Assembly: GCA_016650445.1 (NCBI GenBank)
Contig: JAENVS010000029.1
Location: forward strand, 1-46,683
DNA length: 46,683 nucleotides
Direction: 5' to 3'
Source: Frankiaceae bacterium
Lineage (GTDB): Bacteria > Actinomycetota > Actinomycetes > Mycobacteriales > SCTD01
Positions 1-8,733 of the stretch are shown here, in pieces (positions within the stretch are counted from its first letter, which is position 1; each line of letters starts with the position of its first letter). The notes beneath the pieces were generated by a model that was given only the letters and a program-made list of their open reading frames with translations, made no database searches and was not told the DNA's origin. The position numbers and the translations under genes are program-made.

Positions 1-728
<728 letters not shown>

Positions 729-734
729 CCCATG

Positions 735-761
735 TTGGCACTCTCCCCCCGAGAGTGCAAG
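735..761. promoter_or_regulatory. CIRCE operator 2, tandem to the first
   Basis: TTGGCACTC, a 9-nt spacer, then GAGTGCAAG. This is a second CIRCE-like inverted repeat 33 bp from the first (start to start), about three helical turns. The two together make a double operator between groEL and the end of the metallophosphoesterase gene. Confidence 0.8.
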
Positions 762-852
762 CCAGGTCCCCAGCCCCCGAAGTTGATCACCGCCGTCTCA
801 GCGTCCGCCCTGAGCGCGGGATCCGGCGGTGATCGTCTGGCGACGGGTCGGC

Positions 853-1665
853 TCAGGGGGCCCTGAGCACGAGGACGGGGACCTCGGGGGTGACCGAGCG
901 CAGTGGGATGAGGGACGAGCCGATGCCGGCCGTCACGTAGAGCCGGTCCTCGCCGTACCAGCGCCCACGGCTGAACCGGTTGCCGGTGCGCTCGCTGACC
1001 CGGTGGTACGGGTGGCCGCGGAAGGCCAGCTGGCCGCCGTGCGTGTGACCGGCGACGACCAGCTGCACGGACGGCGGGACGTCGGCGACGACGTCCGGGT
1101 TGTGCGTCATCAGCAGCACCGGTGCGCCCGGCGGCACGTGCGCGAGCGCGGCGGCCACCGACGGGGTCCGCTCCCACAGGTCGCCGACCCCGGCCACCCA
1201 CAGCCGGTCGTCGAGGACGGAGACGGCGGTCTCCTCGAGCACGGGTAGCCCGGTCTCCTCGAGAGCCGCGCGCATCCGCCAGCCCCCGGCGTACCAGTCG
1301 TGGTTGCCGAGCACACCCAGGACAGGTACGCCGGCGCGCAGCAGCCCGCCCAGCTCGCGGGCGACCTGGCCGGGCTCGAGGTGCGTGCCGAACGTCACGT
1401 CCGCGACGTGGTCGCCGAGCAGCAGGACGAGGTCGGGCTTGGCCTCGATGACCGAGTTGACGACGGACCGCGCGCGGGCCAGGTCGACCCACGGCGCGCC
1501 GGCGTGCAGGTCGCCGACCAGCGCGACGCGCAAGCCGTCCAACGAGGCCGGCCAGCCGGGTACGGCGAGCGGCACGTCGTGGATCCGGAACCGCCGCGGC
1601 GCCAGGACGGCCGCATCCAGCAGCATCCCGCCGACCGCAAGGCCCGCCATCGTCCGAAGCCGCAT
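853..1665 (-). CDS. Calcineurin-like metallophosphoesterase
   Basis: This 270-residue protein has the complete metallophosphoesterase signature in order: GDLHAG (about residue 52), LLGDHV, GNHDWY, LMTHNPD and GHTHGGQ. These residues bind the two metal ions. A short hydrophobic stretch at the N-terminus ([17 protein letters not shown]) suggests membrane association, as in YkuE/YaeI-like phosphoesterases. The substrate cannot be told from sequence. It lies 15 nt downstream of threonine synthase on the same strand and is probably cotranscribed with it. The start is the ATG ending at 1665. Confidence 0.88.
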   Translation of the reverse strand: MRLRTMAGLAVGGMLLDAAVLAPRRFRIHDVPLAVPGWPASLDGLRVALVGDLHAGAPWVDLARARSVVNSVIEAKPDLVLLLGDHVADVTFGTHLEPGQVARELGGLLRAGVPVLGVLGNHDWYAGGWRMRAALEETGLPVLEETAVSVLDDRLWVAGVGDLWERTPSVAAALAHVPPGAPVLLMTHNPDVVADVPPSVQLVVAGHTHGGQLAFRGHPYHRVSERTGNRFSRGRWYGEDRLYVTAGIGSSLIPLRSVTPEVPVLVLRAP

Positions 1666-1680
1666 GCCCCGGATCCTGCC

Positions 1681-2943
1681 CTACTCCTCCGTGCCGAGTC
1701 CGCTCTTCACGAAGGCGGCGTACGACGGCTTGATCGTTGCCGTCGGACCGACCAGGCCGGCGACCGCGTCGAGGGTCTTGAGCCCATCGCCGGTGTTGTA
1801 GAGCACCGTCTCCGCCTCGGGGTCCACGGCACCGGCCGCGAGCAGCTGGCGCAGCGTCGCGACGGTCACGCCACCGGCGGTCTCGGCGAACAGCCCCTCG
1901 GTCTCGGCGAGCAGGCGGATCCCCTCGACGATCTCCTTGTCGCCCACGTGACCCATCGCGCCGCCGGTGCGGCGCACGGTGTCGAGGGCATACGGCCCGT
2001 CGGCCGGGTTGCCGATCGCGAGCGACTTGGCGATGCCGGTCGGTCGGACCGGCTTGACGGTGTCCCAGCCGTTCTCGTACGCCGTCGCGATCGGCGAGCA
2101 GCCGCTGCTCTGCGCGCCGAAGACGCGGTAGGGGGTGGCATCGACGAGTCCGAGCCGACCGAGCTCACCGAAGGCCTTGTCGACCTTGGTGAGCAACGAC
2201 CCCGATGCCATGGGGATGACGACCTGCTGCGGAAGGCGCCAACCGAGCTGCTCCGCGACCTCGTAGCCGAGCGTCTTGGAGCCCTCGGCGTAGTACGGGC
2301 GGACGTTGACGTTGACGAACGCCCAGTCCTCGTTCTCGGCGATCTCGCTGCACAGCCGGTTGACGTCGTCGTACGTGCCCTGCACCGCGACGAGCGTCTG
2401 GCCGTAGACGGCGGTCTGCACGACCTTGCCCTGCTCGAGGTCGTCGGGGATGAACACGACTGAGTGCAGCCCGTTGCGGGCCGCGTGCGCGGCGACGGAG
2501 TTGGCGAGGTTGCCGGTGGAGGCGCAGGCGACCGTCGTGAAGCCGAAGGCGCGAGCGGCCGACAGCGCGACGGAGACGACGCGGTCCTTGAACGAGTGCG
2601 TCGGGTTGCCGCTGTCGTCCTTGACGTAGAGCGTCTTCATGCCGAGCGCCTTGGCGAGGTTCGGTGCGGGACGGAGCCGGGTCATGCCGGCGCCGATGTC
2701 GACGCGGGTGGCCTCGTCCTGACCCGCCGGCAGCAGGCCGGCGTACCGCCAGATGGTCTGCGGACCTGCGGCGATGGACTCGCGGGTGACGCGGCGCAGC
2801 GCGTCCTCGTCGTACGCGACCTCGAGTGGCGCGAAGCACTCGAGGCAGACGTGGACGGGTGCGAGGGGGACCTCGTTGCCGCACTCGCGGCACTTGAGGG
2901 CTCGGGCCGGTGACCCGGTGAGAGGTGGTGCGGTGATCGTCAT
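1681..2943 (-). CDS. thrC: Threonine synthase
   Basis: This 420-residue PLP enzyme converts O-phosphohomoserine to threonine in the cytoplasm. It opens with a zinc-ribbon-like CRECGNEVP...CLECFAPLEV module, as in the class of threonine synthases with an N-terminal extension. It then has the PLP-lysine motif THSFKDRV and the substrate and cofactor loops ACASTGNLANSVAAHA and VIPMASGSLLTK. The length fits the family. The start ATG at 2943 has GAGGAG just upstream, directly after a strong hairpin (2959-2976). It is not in a visible hom-thrB cluster; its only same-strand neighbour is the downstream metallophosphoesterase. Confidence 0.95.
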   Translation of the reverse strand: MTITAPPLTGSPARALKCRECGNEVPLAPVHVCLECFAPLEVAYDEDALRRVTRESIAAGPQTIWRYAGLLPAGQDEATRVDIGAGMTRLRPAPNLAKALGMKTLYVKDDSGNPTHSFKDRVVSVALSAARAFGFTTVACASTGNLANSVAAHAARNGLHSVVFIPDDLEQGKVVQTAVYGQTLVAVQGTYDDVNRLCSEIAENEDWAFVNVNVRPYYAEGSKTLGYEVAEQLGWRLPQQVVIPMASGSLLTKVDKAFGELGRLGLVDATPYRVFGAQSSGCSPIATAYENGWDTVKPVRPTGIAKSLAIGNPADGPYALDTVRRTGGAMGHVGDKEIVEGIRLLAETEGLFAETAGGVTVATLRQLLAAGAVDPEAETVLYNTGDGLKTLDAVAGLVGPTATIKPSYAAFVKSGLGTEE

Positions 2944-2958
2944 GGTCTCCTCATCTTC

Positions 2959-2976
2959 CCCACGCGGTCGCGTGGG
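2959..2976 (-). other. Hairpin in the thrC leader
   Basis: CCCACGCG-GT-CGCGTGGG is a perfect 8-bp GC-rich inverted repeat with a 2-nt loop. It sits 16-33 nt before the thrC start, immediately upstream of the GAGGAG ribosome binding site. It lacks a T-tract and is too close to the start to be an ordinary terminator. A role in mRNA stability or translation is only a guess. Confidence 0.4.
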
Positions 2977-3111
2977 ACGGAGTTGGCACCTGGTGGCTGG
3001 GTCGCGAAAACCTGCACTGGTTGCCGGGGCGTCATCGGGCCGTGTCCCTGGTGCCCCTCTGGATGAGTGCTGTTCAGTTGTTCCCCCAGTCTACGGCTAG
3101 GGTTCCGCGCC

Positions 3112-4521
3112 GTGAGCGCCTCTCTCCTGCTGGCGTCGAACCGTGGCCCGGTCTCGTTCGCCGACGACGGCTCGGTACGCCGCGGCGGCGGCGGCCTGGT
3201 GTCCGCCATCAGCCACGCTGACGCCCCGGCGGGGTCCGTCTGGGTGTGCGCGGCGCTGTCCGACGCCGACCGCCGCGCTTCGCGCACCACGGGGGGCCGG
3301 CTGGCCGAGGGCCTCGCGCCGACGGGCGTCCGGATGCTGGACATCGACCCGGTCACGTTCGACCGCGCCTACAACGCGGTCGCCAACTCGATGCTGTGGT
3401 TCGTCAGCCACCTGCTCTACGCCACGCCGAGCAGCCCCGCCTTCGGCGAGCGCAGCCGGCGGGAGTGGGAGGCCTACACGGAGTACGACGACGCGTTCGC
3501 GGCCGCGCTCGCGGAGGACGCCGCGCCGGGCGCCGCCGTACTGGTGCAGGACTACCACCTGTCGCTCACACCTCGGCAGCTGCGCCAACGCCGTCCGGAC
3601 CTGCGGATCAGCCACTTCAGCCACACCCCGTGGGCGCCGCCGGAGTACTTCCGCCTGCTGCCCGATGTCATCGCGCACGACCTGCTCACCGGCGTGCTCG
3701 GTGCCGACGCGGTCGGCTTCAACTCGGCACGCTGGGCCGACGCGTTCGCGCGCTGCTGCGTAGATCTGCTCGGGGCGACGTACGACGGGGGGTCGGTCAC
3801 GCACGAGGGCCGCGTCACCCGCGTCGACGTGCACCCGCTGGGGGTCGACGGCCGCGAGCTGGTCGCTCGGGCGACGGAGGACGACGTCACGTCGAAGCTG
3901 CCGACGATCCGGGAGCTGGTCGGCGACCGGCAGCTGCTGCTGCGCATCGACCGCACCGAGCTGTCGAAGAACATCGTGCGCGGGCTCGAGGCCTACCGCG
4001 AGCTGCTGCGCAGATGGCCGGAGCACCGCGAGCGGGTCGTGCACCTGGCCTTCGCGTACCCGTCGCGGCACGACCTGCCGGAGTACCGCGAGTACACCGG
4101 CGCCGTGCAGCGGGTTGCCCGCGAGGTCAACGAGGAGTTCGCAACACCGGGATGGGTGCCGGTCCACCTCGAGGTCAAGGACGACTACCCACGGTCCCTC
4201 GCGGCGATGCGGCTCGCCGACGTGCTCGTCGTCAACCCCTTGCGGGACGGCATGAACCTCGTCGCCAAAGAAGGCCCGGTCCTGTCGGACAACGGCGTCG
4301 GGCTGGTGTTGTCCCGCGAGGCCGGCGCCGCCGACGACCTCGGCGCCGACGCCCTGCTCGTCAACCCGTACGACGTCTCGCAGACGGCCGAGGCCATGCA
4401 CGCGGCGCTCCTCATGGACCGCACGGAGCGGTCCGCCCGATGCGAGCGGCTGGCGACTGCCGCGACCGCCTTCCCTCCGTCGAAGTGGCTCGCCGACCAG
4501 CTCGCCTGCCTGGCGCCCTAG
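3112..4521 (+). CDS. otsA: Trehalose-6-phosphate synthase (GT20)
   Basis: This protein of about 469 residues transfers glucose from a nucleotide sugar to glucose-6-phosphate, giving trehalose-6-phosphate. Family signatures are LLASNRGPVSF at the N-terminus, VLVQDYHLSL, FSHTPWAPPEYF, LRIDRTELSKNI, YPSRHDLPEY and the C-terminal NPLRDGMNLVAKE loop that binds the nucleotide sugar. The start chosen is GTG 3112, which puts the Rossmann strand at the N-terminus; an in-frame upstream start at 3067 would add 15 unrelated residues. The phosphatase partner otsB lies 2.2 kb downstream on the other strand, with the Cdc48-like ATPase between them. The stop is 9 nt before that ATPase, so the two are likely cotranscribed. 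Confidence 0.95.
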   Translation: MSASLLLASNRGPVSFADDGSVRRGGGGLVSAISHADAPAGSVWVCAALSDADRRASRTTGGRLAEGLAPTGVRMLDIDPVTFDRAYNAVANSMLWFVSHLLYATPSSPAFGERSRREWEAYTEYDDAFAAALAEDAAPGAAVLVQDYHLSLTPRQLRQRRPDLRISHFSHTPWAPPEYFRLLPDVIAHDLLTGVLGADAVGFNSARWADAFARCCVDLLGATYDGGSVTHEGRVTRVDVHPLGVDGRELVARATEDDVTSKLPTIRELVGDRQLLLRIDRTELSKNIVRGLEAYRELLRRWPEHRERVVHLAFAYPSRHDLPEYREYTGAVQRVAREVNEEFATPGWVPVHLEVKDDYPRSLAAMRLADVLVVNPLRDGMNLVAKEGPVLSDNGVGLVLSREAGAADDLGADALLVNPYDVSQTAEAMHAALLMDRTERSARCERLATAATAFPPSKWLADQLACLAP

Positions 4522-4530
4522 CCTGCGGGA

Positions 4531-6708
4531 GTGCTCACCCTGACGGCGGTCCTGCATCCGTCGGCACTCGATGCACGACGGGGGATCGTGCGGCTGCACC
4601 CGACGGTGTTCGCCGGGCTCGGACTCGCCGTGTGGGACACCGTCCGGCTCACGGGGCGCCGGACGACCGGGGCACTCGCCGCCATCGCACCGCCGGGTGG
4701 TGATCCTCGGGCCGTGCTGTGCGACGACCTCGTCCTCGGCAACCTCGGAGTCACGGACGGGACGGTCATCGAGGTCGAGGCGGCGGCCACCGTCCCCGCG
4801 GTGAGCGTCGTGGCCGCCGCCGACCCGCAGGTGGTGGCTGTCGTCGACCCGACCGTGCTGCGGACCGCCCTGCTCGGCAAGGTCCTGACCGCCGGCGACA
4901 ACGCCTCGCTGCTGCCGCAGGACCTCGCTCCCCTCGGGGCGTTCGACGTGGTCGGTGCGCGCAAGCGCCTGGCGGCGACCCTGGGCCCGGCATGGACGTC
5001 GATGCTGCTGACCATCACCGACGTCTCGCCTGCCGGGCCGGCCCTCGTCACGATGGCGACGGTCGTGGGGTGGCAGGGCGGTACGACGACGACCGGCAGC
5101 GCGACGCCGATGGTCGTGCCGACGTCGGCGCACGCGCCGACTGTCGCGGACCTGCCGGGCCTGGAGTCGCAGGCGGCTGCACTACGGGAGTGGCTCGACC
5201 TCGGCTTCCACCACCGTGACCTGCTGGCCCGGCTCGGGACGAAGCCGGGGATGGGCGTGCTCGTGACGGGTCCGGCCGGGTCCGGCAAAGGGGCTCTTGT
5301 CGAAGCCGTCACCGCCGGCCTCGGTGCGCGGTTGATGCGGGCGTGGGCACCTGAGCTCGCATCGCTCGACCCGACGAGGGCTGCGGAGCAGATCACGGCG
5401 CTGTTGTCGGAGGCAGCGCACACCGCGCCTGCCGTCGTTCTCCTCGAGGACATCGATGCGCTGGCCCGGCGTGACAACCCCTCGCCGCTGCTGCCGGTCT
5501 TCCTGACCGCGGTACGTGAGGTGGTCGCGGCGGGGACGGTGGCGGTCGTCTGCACGACGTCCCGGCCGGAGTCCGTCGCACCGGAGCTGCGCGCACCGGG
5601 CACCCTCGACCACGAGCTGGCCATCCCGCTGCCCGACCGGGCGCAGCGCCGGCGGTTGCTCGACACGATGACCCACGCCGTCCCGCTGGCTCCGGACGTG
5701 TCGCTCGACGACGTCGCAGGACGTACGCCGGGCTTCGTCGCGGCCGACGTCATCGCACTCGTCCGCGAGGCCGGTCTTCGGGCCGCCGCCCGCCAGCGCG
5801 ACGTCGCGTCGCCAACGGTGGCGAAGGCCGACCTCGATGCGGCGCTGGAGGTGGTGCGGCCGACCGCGATGGGCGGCGAGACGCTCGACCTCGCGCAGCT
5901 CTCGCTCGACGACGTGGGCGACATGGTCTCGGTGAAGGAGGCCGTGACCGAGGCGGTGCTGTGGCCGCTGCAGTACCCCGACACCTTCGCCCGGCTCGGC
6001 GTCTCGCCGCCTCGTGGGCTGCTTCTCTACGGGCCGCCGGGATGCGGAAAGACCTTCCTGGTCAGGGCGATCGCCGGCTCCGGCCAGTGCAACGTGCTCT
6101 CGATCAAGGGGGCGGAGCTGCTGAGCAAGTGGGTCGGGGAGTCCGAGCGCGCCGTGCGCGAGCTGTTCCGCCGGGCTCGCGAAGCCGCGCCCACCCTGGT
6201 GTTCCTCGACGAGGTCGACGCGCTCGCCCCGACGCGCGGGCAGTCGACCGATGGCGGCACGACCGACCGCGTCGTCGCCGCGTTGCTGACCGAGCTCGAC
6301 GGCGTCGAGAGCCTGCGCGACGTCGTCGTCATCGGCGCGACCAACCGGCCCGACCTGATCGATCCCGCGCTGCTGCGTCCCGGCCGGCTGGAGCGGCTGG
6401 TGTTCGTCCCGCCGCCGGACGCCGTCGCCCGCGGGCTGATCCTCAAGGCGGCGGCGAAGTCGGTGCCGCTCGACGCCGCGGTCGACCTGGCCGCGCTCGG
6501 GGAGCGGACCGACGGCTATTCGGCAGCCGACTGCGCCGCACTGATCCGCGAGGCCGCGCTGGGCGCGATGCGCGAGTCGATGTCGGCGACGACGGTGACG
6601 GCGGCGCACCTCGAGGCGGCGCTGACGAAGGTCCGACCGTCCCTGGACCCGGCGCAGGTCGCCTCCCTGCAAGCCTTCGCCGGGCGCCGCGAGGAGCGCG
6701 GGTCGTAG
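4531..6708 (+). CDS. Cdc48-like AAA+ ATPase of actinobacteria (Cpa-type)
   Basis: This 725-residue protein has an N-terminal double-psi-barrel-like domain (about 1-185) and two AAA+ modules. The first has GPAGSGKG (Walker A) and VVLLEDIDAL (Walker B). The second is canonical: LYGPPGCGKT, WVGESERAVRELF, LVFLDEVDAL, ATNRPDLIDPALLRPGR. This is the Cdc48/p97 architecture. In actinobacteria such a protein (Cpa) is known to interact with the 20S proteasome as an alternative unfoldase; that role here is inferred from family membership. The start GTG 4531 lies 9 nt after otsA. The D1 module looks less conserved than D2 around its arginine-finger region, so D2 may be the main motor. Confidence 0.9.
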   Translation: MLTLTAVLHPSALDARRGIVRLHPTVFAGLGLAVWDTVRLTGRRTTGALAAIAPPGGDPRAVLCDDLVLGNLGVTDGTVIEVEAAATVPAVSVVAAADPQVVAVVDPTVLRTALLGKVLTAGDNASLLPQDLAPLGAFDVVGARKRLAATLGPAWTSMLLTITDVSPAGPALVTMATVVGWQGGTTTTGSATPMVVPTSAHAPTVADLPGLESQAAALREWLDLGFHHRDLLARLGTKPGMGVLVTGPAGSGKGALVEAVTAGLGARLMRAWAPELASLDPTRAAEQITALLSEAAHTAPAVVLLEDIDALARRDNPSPLLPVFLTAVREVVAAGTVAVVCTTSRPESVAPELRAPGTLDHELAIPLPDRAQRRRLLDTMTHAVPLAPDVSLDDVAGRTPGFVAADVIALVREAGLRAAARQRDVASPTVAKADLDAALEVVRPTAMGGETLDLAQLSLDDVGDMVSVKEAVTEAVLWPLQYPDTFARLGVSPPRGLLLYGPPGCGKTFLVRAIAGSGQCNVLSIKGAELLSKWVGESERAVRELFRRAREAAPTLVFLDEVDALAPTRGQSTDGGTTDRVVAALLTELDGVESLRDVVVIGATNRPDLIDPALLRPGRLERLVFVPPPDAVARGLILKAAAKSVPLDAAVDLAALGERTDGYSAADCAALIREAALGAMRESMSATTVTAAHLEAALTKVRPSLDPAQVASLQAFAGRREERGS

Positions 6709-6732
6709 TGCCCGCACCCATGTCGCGAGTAA

Positions 6733-7515
6733 CTAAGGCAGGAGGTCGCGCAGGAACGCGACGACGCCTGCTGGCCCGTCCGCGACCACGTCGGCGCGCG
6801 CCCGCAGGGCCACCGGGCCTTCGTCGCTGTCGCTGAAGACGGTCAGCCCCGGTACGCCGGCAGCGCGCAGCTCGTCGACGGCGTCGAACGCACGAGCGTC
6901 GCCGATGTCGTCCCCCGCGAACAGCACCGCACCAGGCCGGGGGTCCGCGACGGCGAGCAGTGCGCCGTGCTTGTCGAAGCCGGGCGGTCGCAGCTCGAGC
7001 ACCCTGCGGCCGTGATGAACCTCGAGCCCCACGCGCCGGGCCAGCTCACCCACCGGCTCGGCCAGCTGCTCCTGCGCACCGACGGGCGCGTTGCGGGTGT
7101 GCACGACGAGCGAGCGCCCCTTGTCCTCGACCTCCGCGCCCAGCCACTCGACCAGGGCCGGGAGGGCCACCCGCGCCGCCGCGATCCCCGGGTGCGGCAC
7201 CCCGGCCGTCAGCCGTCCGCCGTCCCAGCGGTCGACGCCGTACTGACCGACGACGACCAGCCCGGGCACGGCGGCGAGGCCGGCGAGCTCGACCACGACC
7301 TGCGCGGGGCGCCCGGTCAGGATCGCGAGCCGGCCGACCCGAGGCGCCAAGGCCGTCAGCAGCTCAACTGCGCCCTCGGCTGGCACGGCGTTCTCCGGCC
7401 GCGCCACGATCGGCGACAGCGTGCCGTCGTAGTCCAGCGCGACCAGGGCCCGACCGGGGTCAGCGCGCAGCGCCTCGAGCCCGGCTCGCCCCTTGGCGGA
7501 GCGCGGCGCCGGCAC
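6733..7515 (-). CDS. otsB: Trehalose-phosphatase
   Basis: This 260-residue HAD-superfamily phosphatase removes phosphate from trehalose-6-phosphate and completes the OtsAB pathway. Motif I is LVALDYDGTLSPI, with the catalytic DxDGT; ILTGRP follows, and the late motif is FAGDDIGDARAFDAV. The start is taken as GTG 7515, two bases after the stop of the upstream LytR_C gene, which gives the normal family length; the longer open frame is the shadow of that gene. It is the last gene of a minus-strand operon with DUF3263 and LytR_C, and it converges on the Cdc48-like gene with 24 bp between. Confidence 0.93.
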   Translation of the reverse strand: MPAPRSAKGRAGLEALRADPGRALVALDYDGTLSPIVARPENAVPAEGAVELLTALAPRVGRLAILTGRPAQVVVELAGLAAVPGLVVVGQYGVDRWDGGRLTAGVPHPGIAAARVALPALVEWLGAEVEDKGRSLVVHTRNAPVGAQEQLAEPVGELARRVGLEVHHGRRVLELRPPGFDKHGALLAVADPRPGAVLFAGDDIGDARAFDAVDELRAAGVPGLTVFSDSDEGPVALRARADVVADGPAGVVAFLRDLLP

Positions 7516-7517
7516 TA

Positions 7518-8255
7518 CTACCCGGGGTAGTCGCGGGTGAGCACGACCGTCAGGCCCGACCCCGGCAGGCCCTCGAACCGCGGCCGGACCCGCTCGATCG
7601 CCGGGAACTCCCGCTGCAGCCGAAGCGCCGAGGCCTGCTGCTCCGGCGGGTAGTAGGCGGTCGTGACAGGGATGCGCCCGCGGAAGCTGCCGGTGAGCTT
7701 GATCGGCCAGCCGGCTGCCTGGTACCTCGCGGCCGACCGCTTGGCGAGGCCGGTCACGTTGGAGTTGTTGAGCACCGTGAGCGCCAGCCTCGGCGCCGCG
7801 GCCGGCAGGGGGGCGAGGACGGCCTGCGTCGTCGCGGGAGCCGGCGACAGCGTGATCGTCTCCGGTGTCGGCCGCGGCGACGGCTTCGGCGACGGCAACG
7901 ACGCCGCGTCGGAGCCCTGGGCCTGCTGCAGCGTCGGCGCACCCTTGGGCGCGTCGGTCGCCCACAGCAGCGCCCCGATCCCGAGCAGGACACCCGCGAC
8001 CGCGACAGCAGCGCCGGCGAGCGCCCGCAACGGCGACACGGGCGGGCCCGGGGTCGGGACGCGGCGCGGCACCGGCAGGACGCCCGTCGACGGAGGCTCC
8101 TCGAACTCGGGCGCCATCCGCAGCTCGTCCCGCGCCTCGGGCAGCCAGGCCGGTGCCGCGGGCAGGACCGACACTGCCGCGGGCAGGACCGGCGGGAAGC
8201 CCCAGTCCTCGACAGGCGAGCCGGGTCGGCCGGGCGGGTCGGTCTCCTGCGGCAC
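7518..8255 (-). CDS. LytR C-terminal domain membrane protein
   Basis: This 245-residue protein has a proline-rich cytoplasmic N-terminus and one membrane helix (ALAGAAVAVAGVLLGIGALL, about residues 79-101). A proline/serine/threonine-rich linker leads to an extracellular LytR_C domain (LTVLNNSNVTGLAKRSA... to VVLTRDYPG). The domain occurs in LytR-CpsA-Psr-related cell-envelope proteins; without the catalytic LCP domain its function is unknown. The start is GTG 8255, two bases after the DUF3263 stop, indicating translational coupling. otsB follows two bases after its stop. The neighbour DUF3263/LytR_C pairing is recurrent in actinomycetes. Confidence 0.85.
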   Translation of the reverse strand: MPQETDPPGRPGSPVEDWGFPPVLPAAVSVLPAAPAWLPEARDELRMAPEFEEPPSTGVLPVPRRVPTPGPPVSPLRALAGAAVAVAGVLLGIGALLWATDAPKGAPTLQQAQGSDAASLPSPKPSPRPTPETITLSPAPATTQAVLAPLPAAAPRLALTVLNNSNVTGLAKRSAARYQAAGWPIKLTGSFRGRIPVTTAYYPPEQQASALRLQREFPAIERVRPRFEGLPGSGLTVVLTRDYPG

Positions 8256-8257
8256 GG

Positions 8258-8557
8258 TCAGGCGTCGATGCCGAGGCGCCGGGCCGACCGGGTGCGCTGG
8301 CGGGTGGTGCGCAACCGGCGCAGCCGCTTGACGAGCATCGGGTCGTGCACGAGCGCCTCGGGACGGTCGATCAGGGAGTTCAGCGTCTGGTAGTAGCGGG
8401 TCGCGCTCATGTCGAACAAGTCGCGGATCGCGGTCTCCTTCGCGCCGGCGTACTTCCACCACTGGCGCTCGAAGGCGAGGATCTCGCGCTCGCGCTCGGA
8501 CAGGGAACCGGTCGCGGCGGCAGGCGCTCCAGGGGCCGGAGCGGCAGCGCTGTCCAT
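8258..8557 (-). CDS. DUF3263 protein
   Basis: This 99-residue protein matches the DUF3263 family of actinobacteria. The core reads LSEREREILAFERQWWKY, then MSATRYYQTLNSLI and a basic tail (KRLRRLRTTRQRTRSARRLG). The fold looks like a small helix-turn-helix, so DNA binding is plausible but unproven. The start ATG 8557 is set by a strong GAGGAGG ribosome site; an open frame extends further upstream but lacks family similarity. It is the first gene of the DUF3263-LytR_C-otsB operon, divergent from the glycosidase at 8734. Confidence 0.85.
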   Translation of the reverse strand: MDSAAAPAPGAPAAATGSLSEREREILAFERQWWKYAGAKETAIRDLFDMSATRYYQTLNSLIDRPEALVHDPMLVKRLRRLRTTRQRTRSARRLGIDA

Positions 8558-8733
8558 GGTCCTCCTCGGGCGAACGACAACCGTGTAGTTCGCCTGCCAT
8601 GAAAGCACAGCGCCGGGAGCGGGCGACCGCGCAACGCAGGGACACGATCGCGGACATCTGTCCGAATTGACGGATCCCGCGCCGGTCCCGTGCGACAGTC
8701 GAGGCACCCCTCGCGACCCTCAGAAGGACCCAC

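Noticed and set aside
3097..5133. 678-codon minus-strand ORF opposite otsA and the Cdc48-like gene
   Set aside because: Arg/Gly/His-rich with no domain; it is the antisense of two clear genes. Similar shadows occur opposite most genes because of the high GC content.
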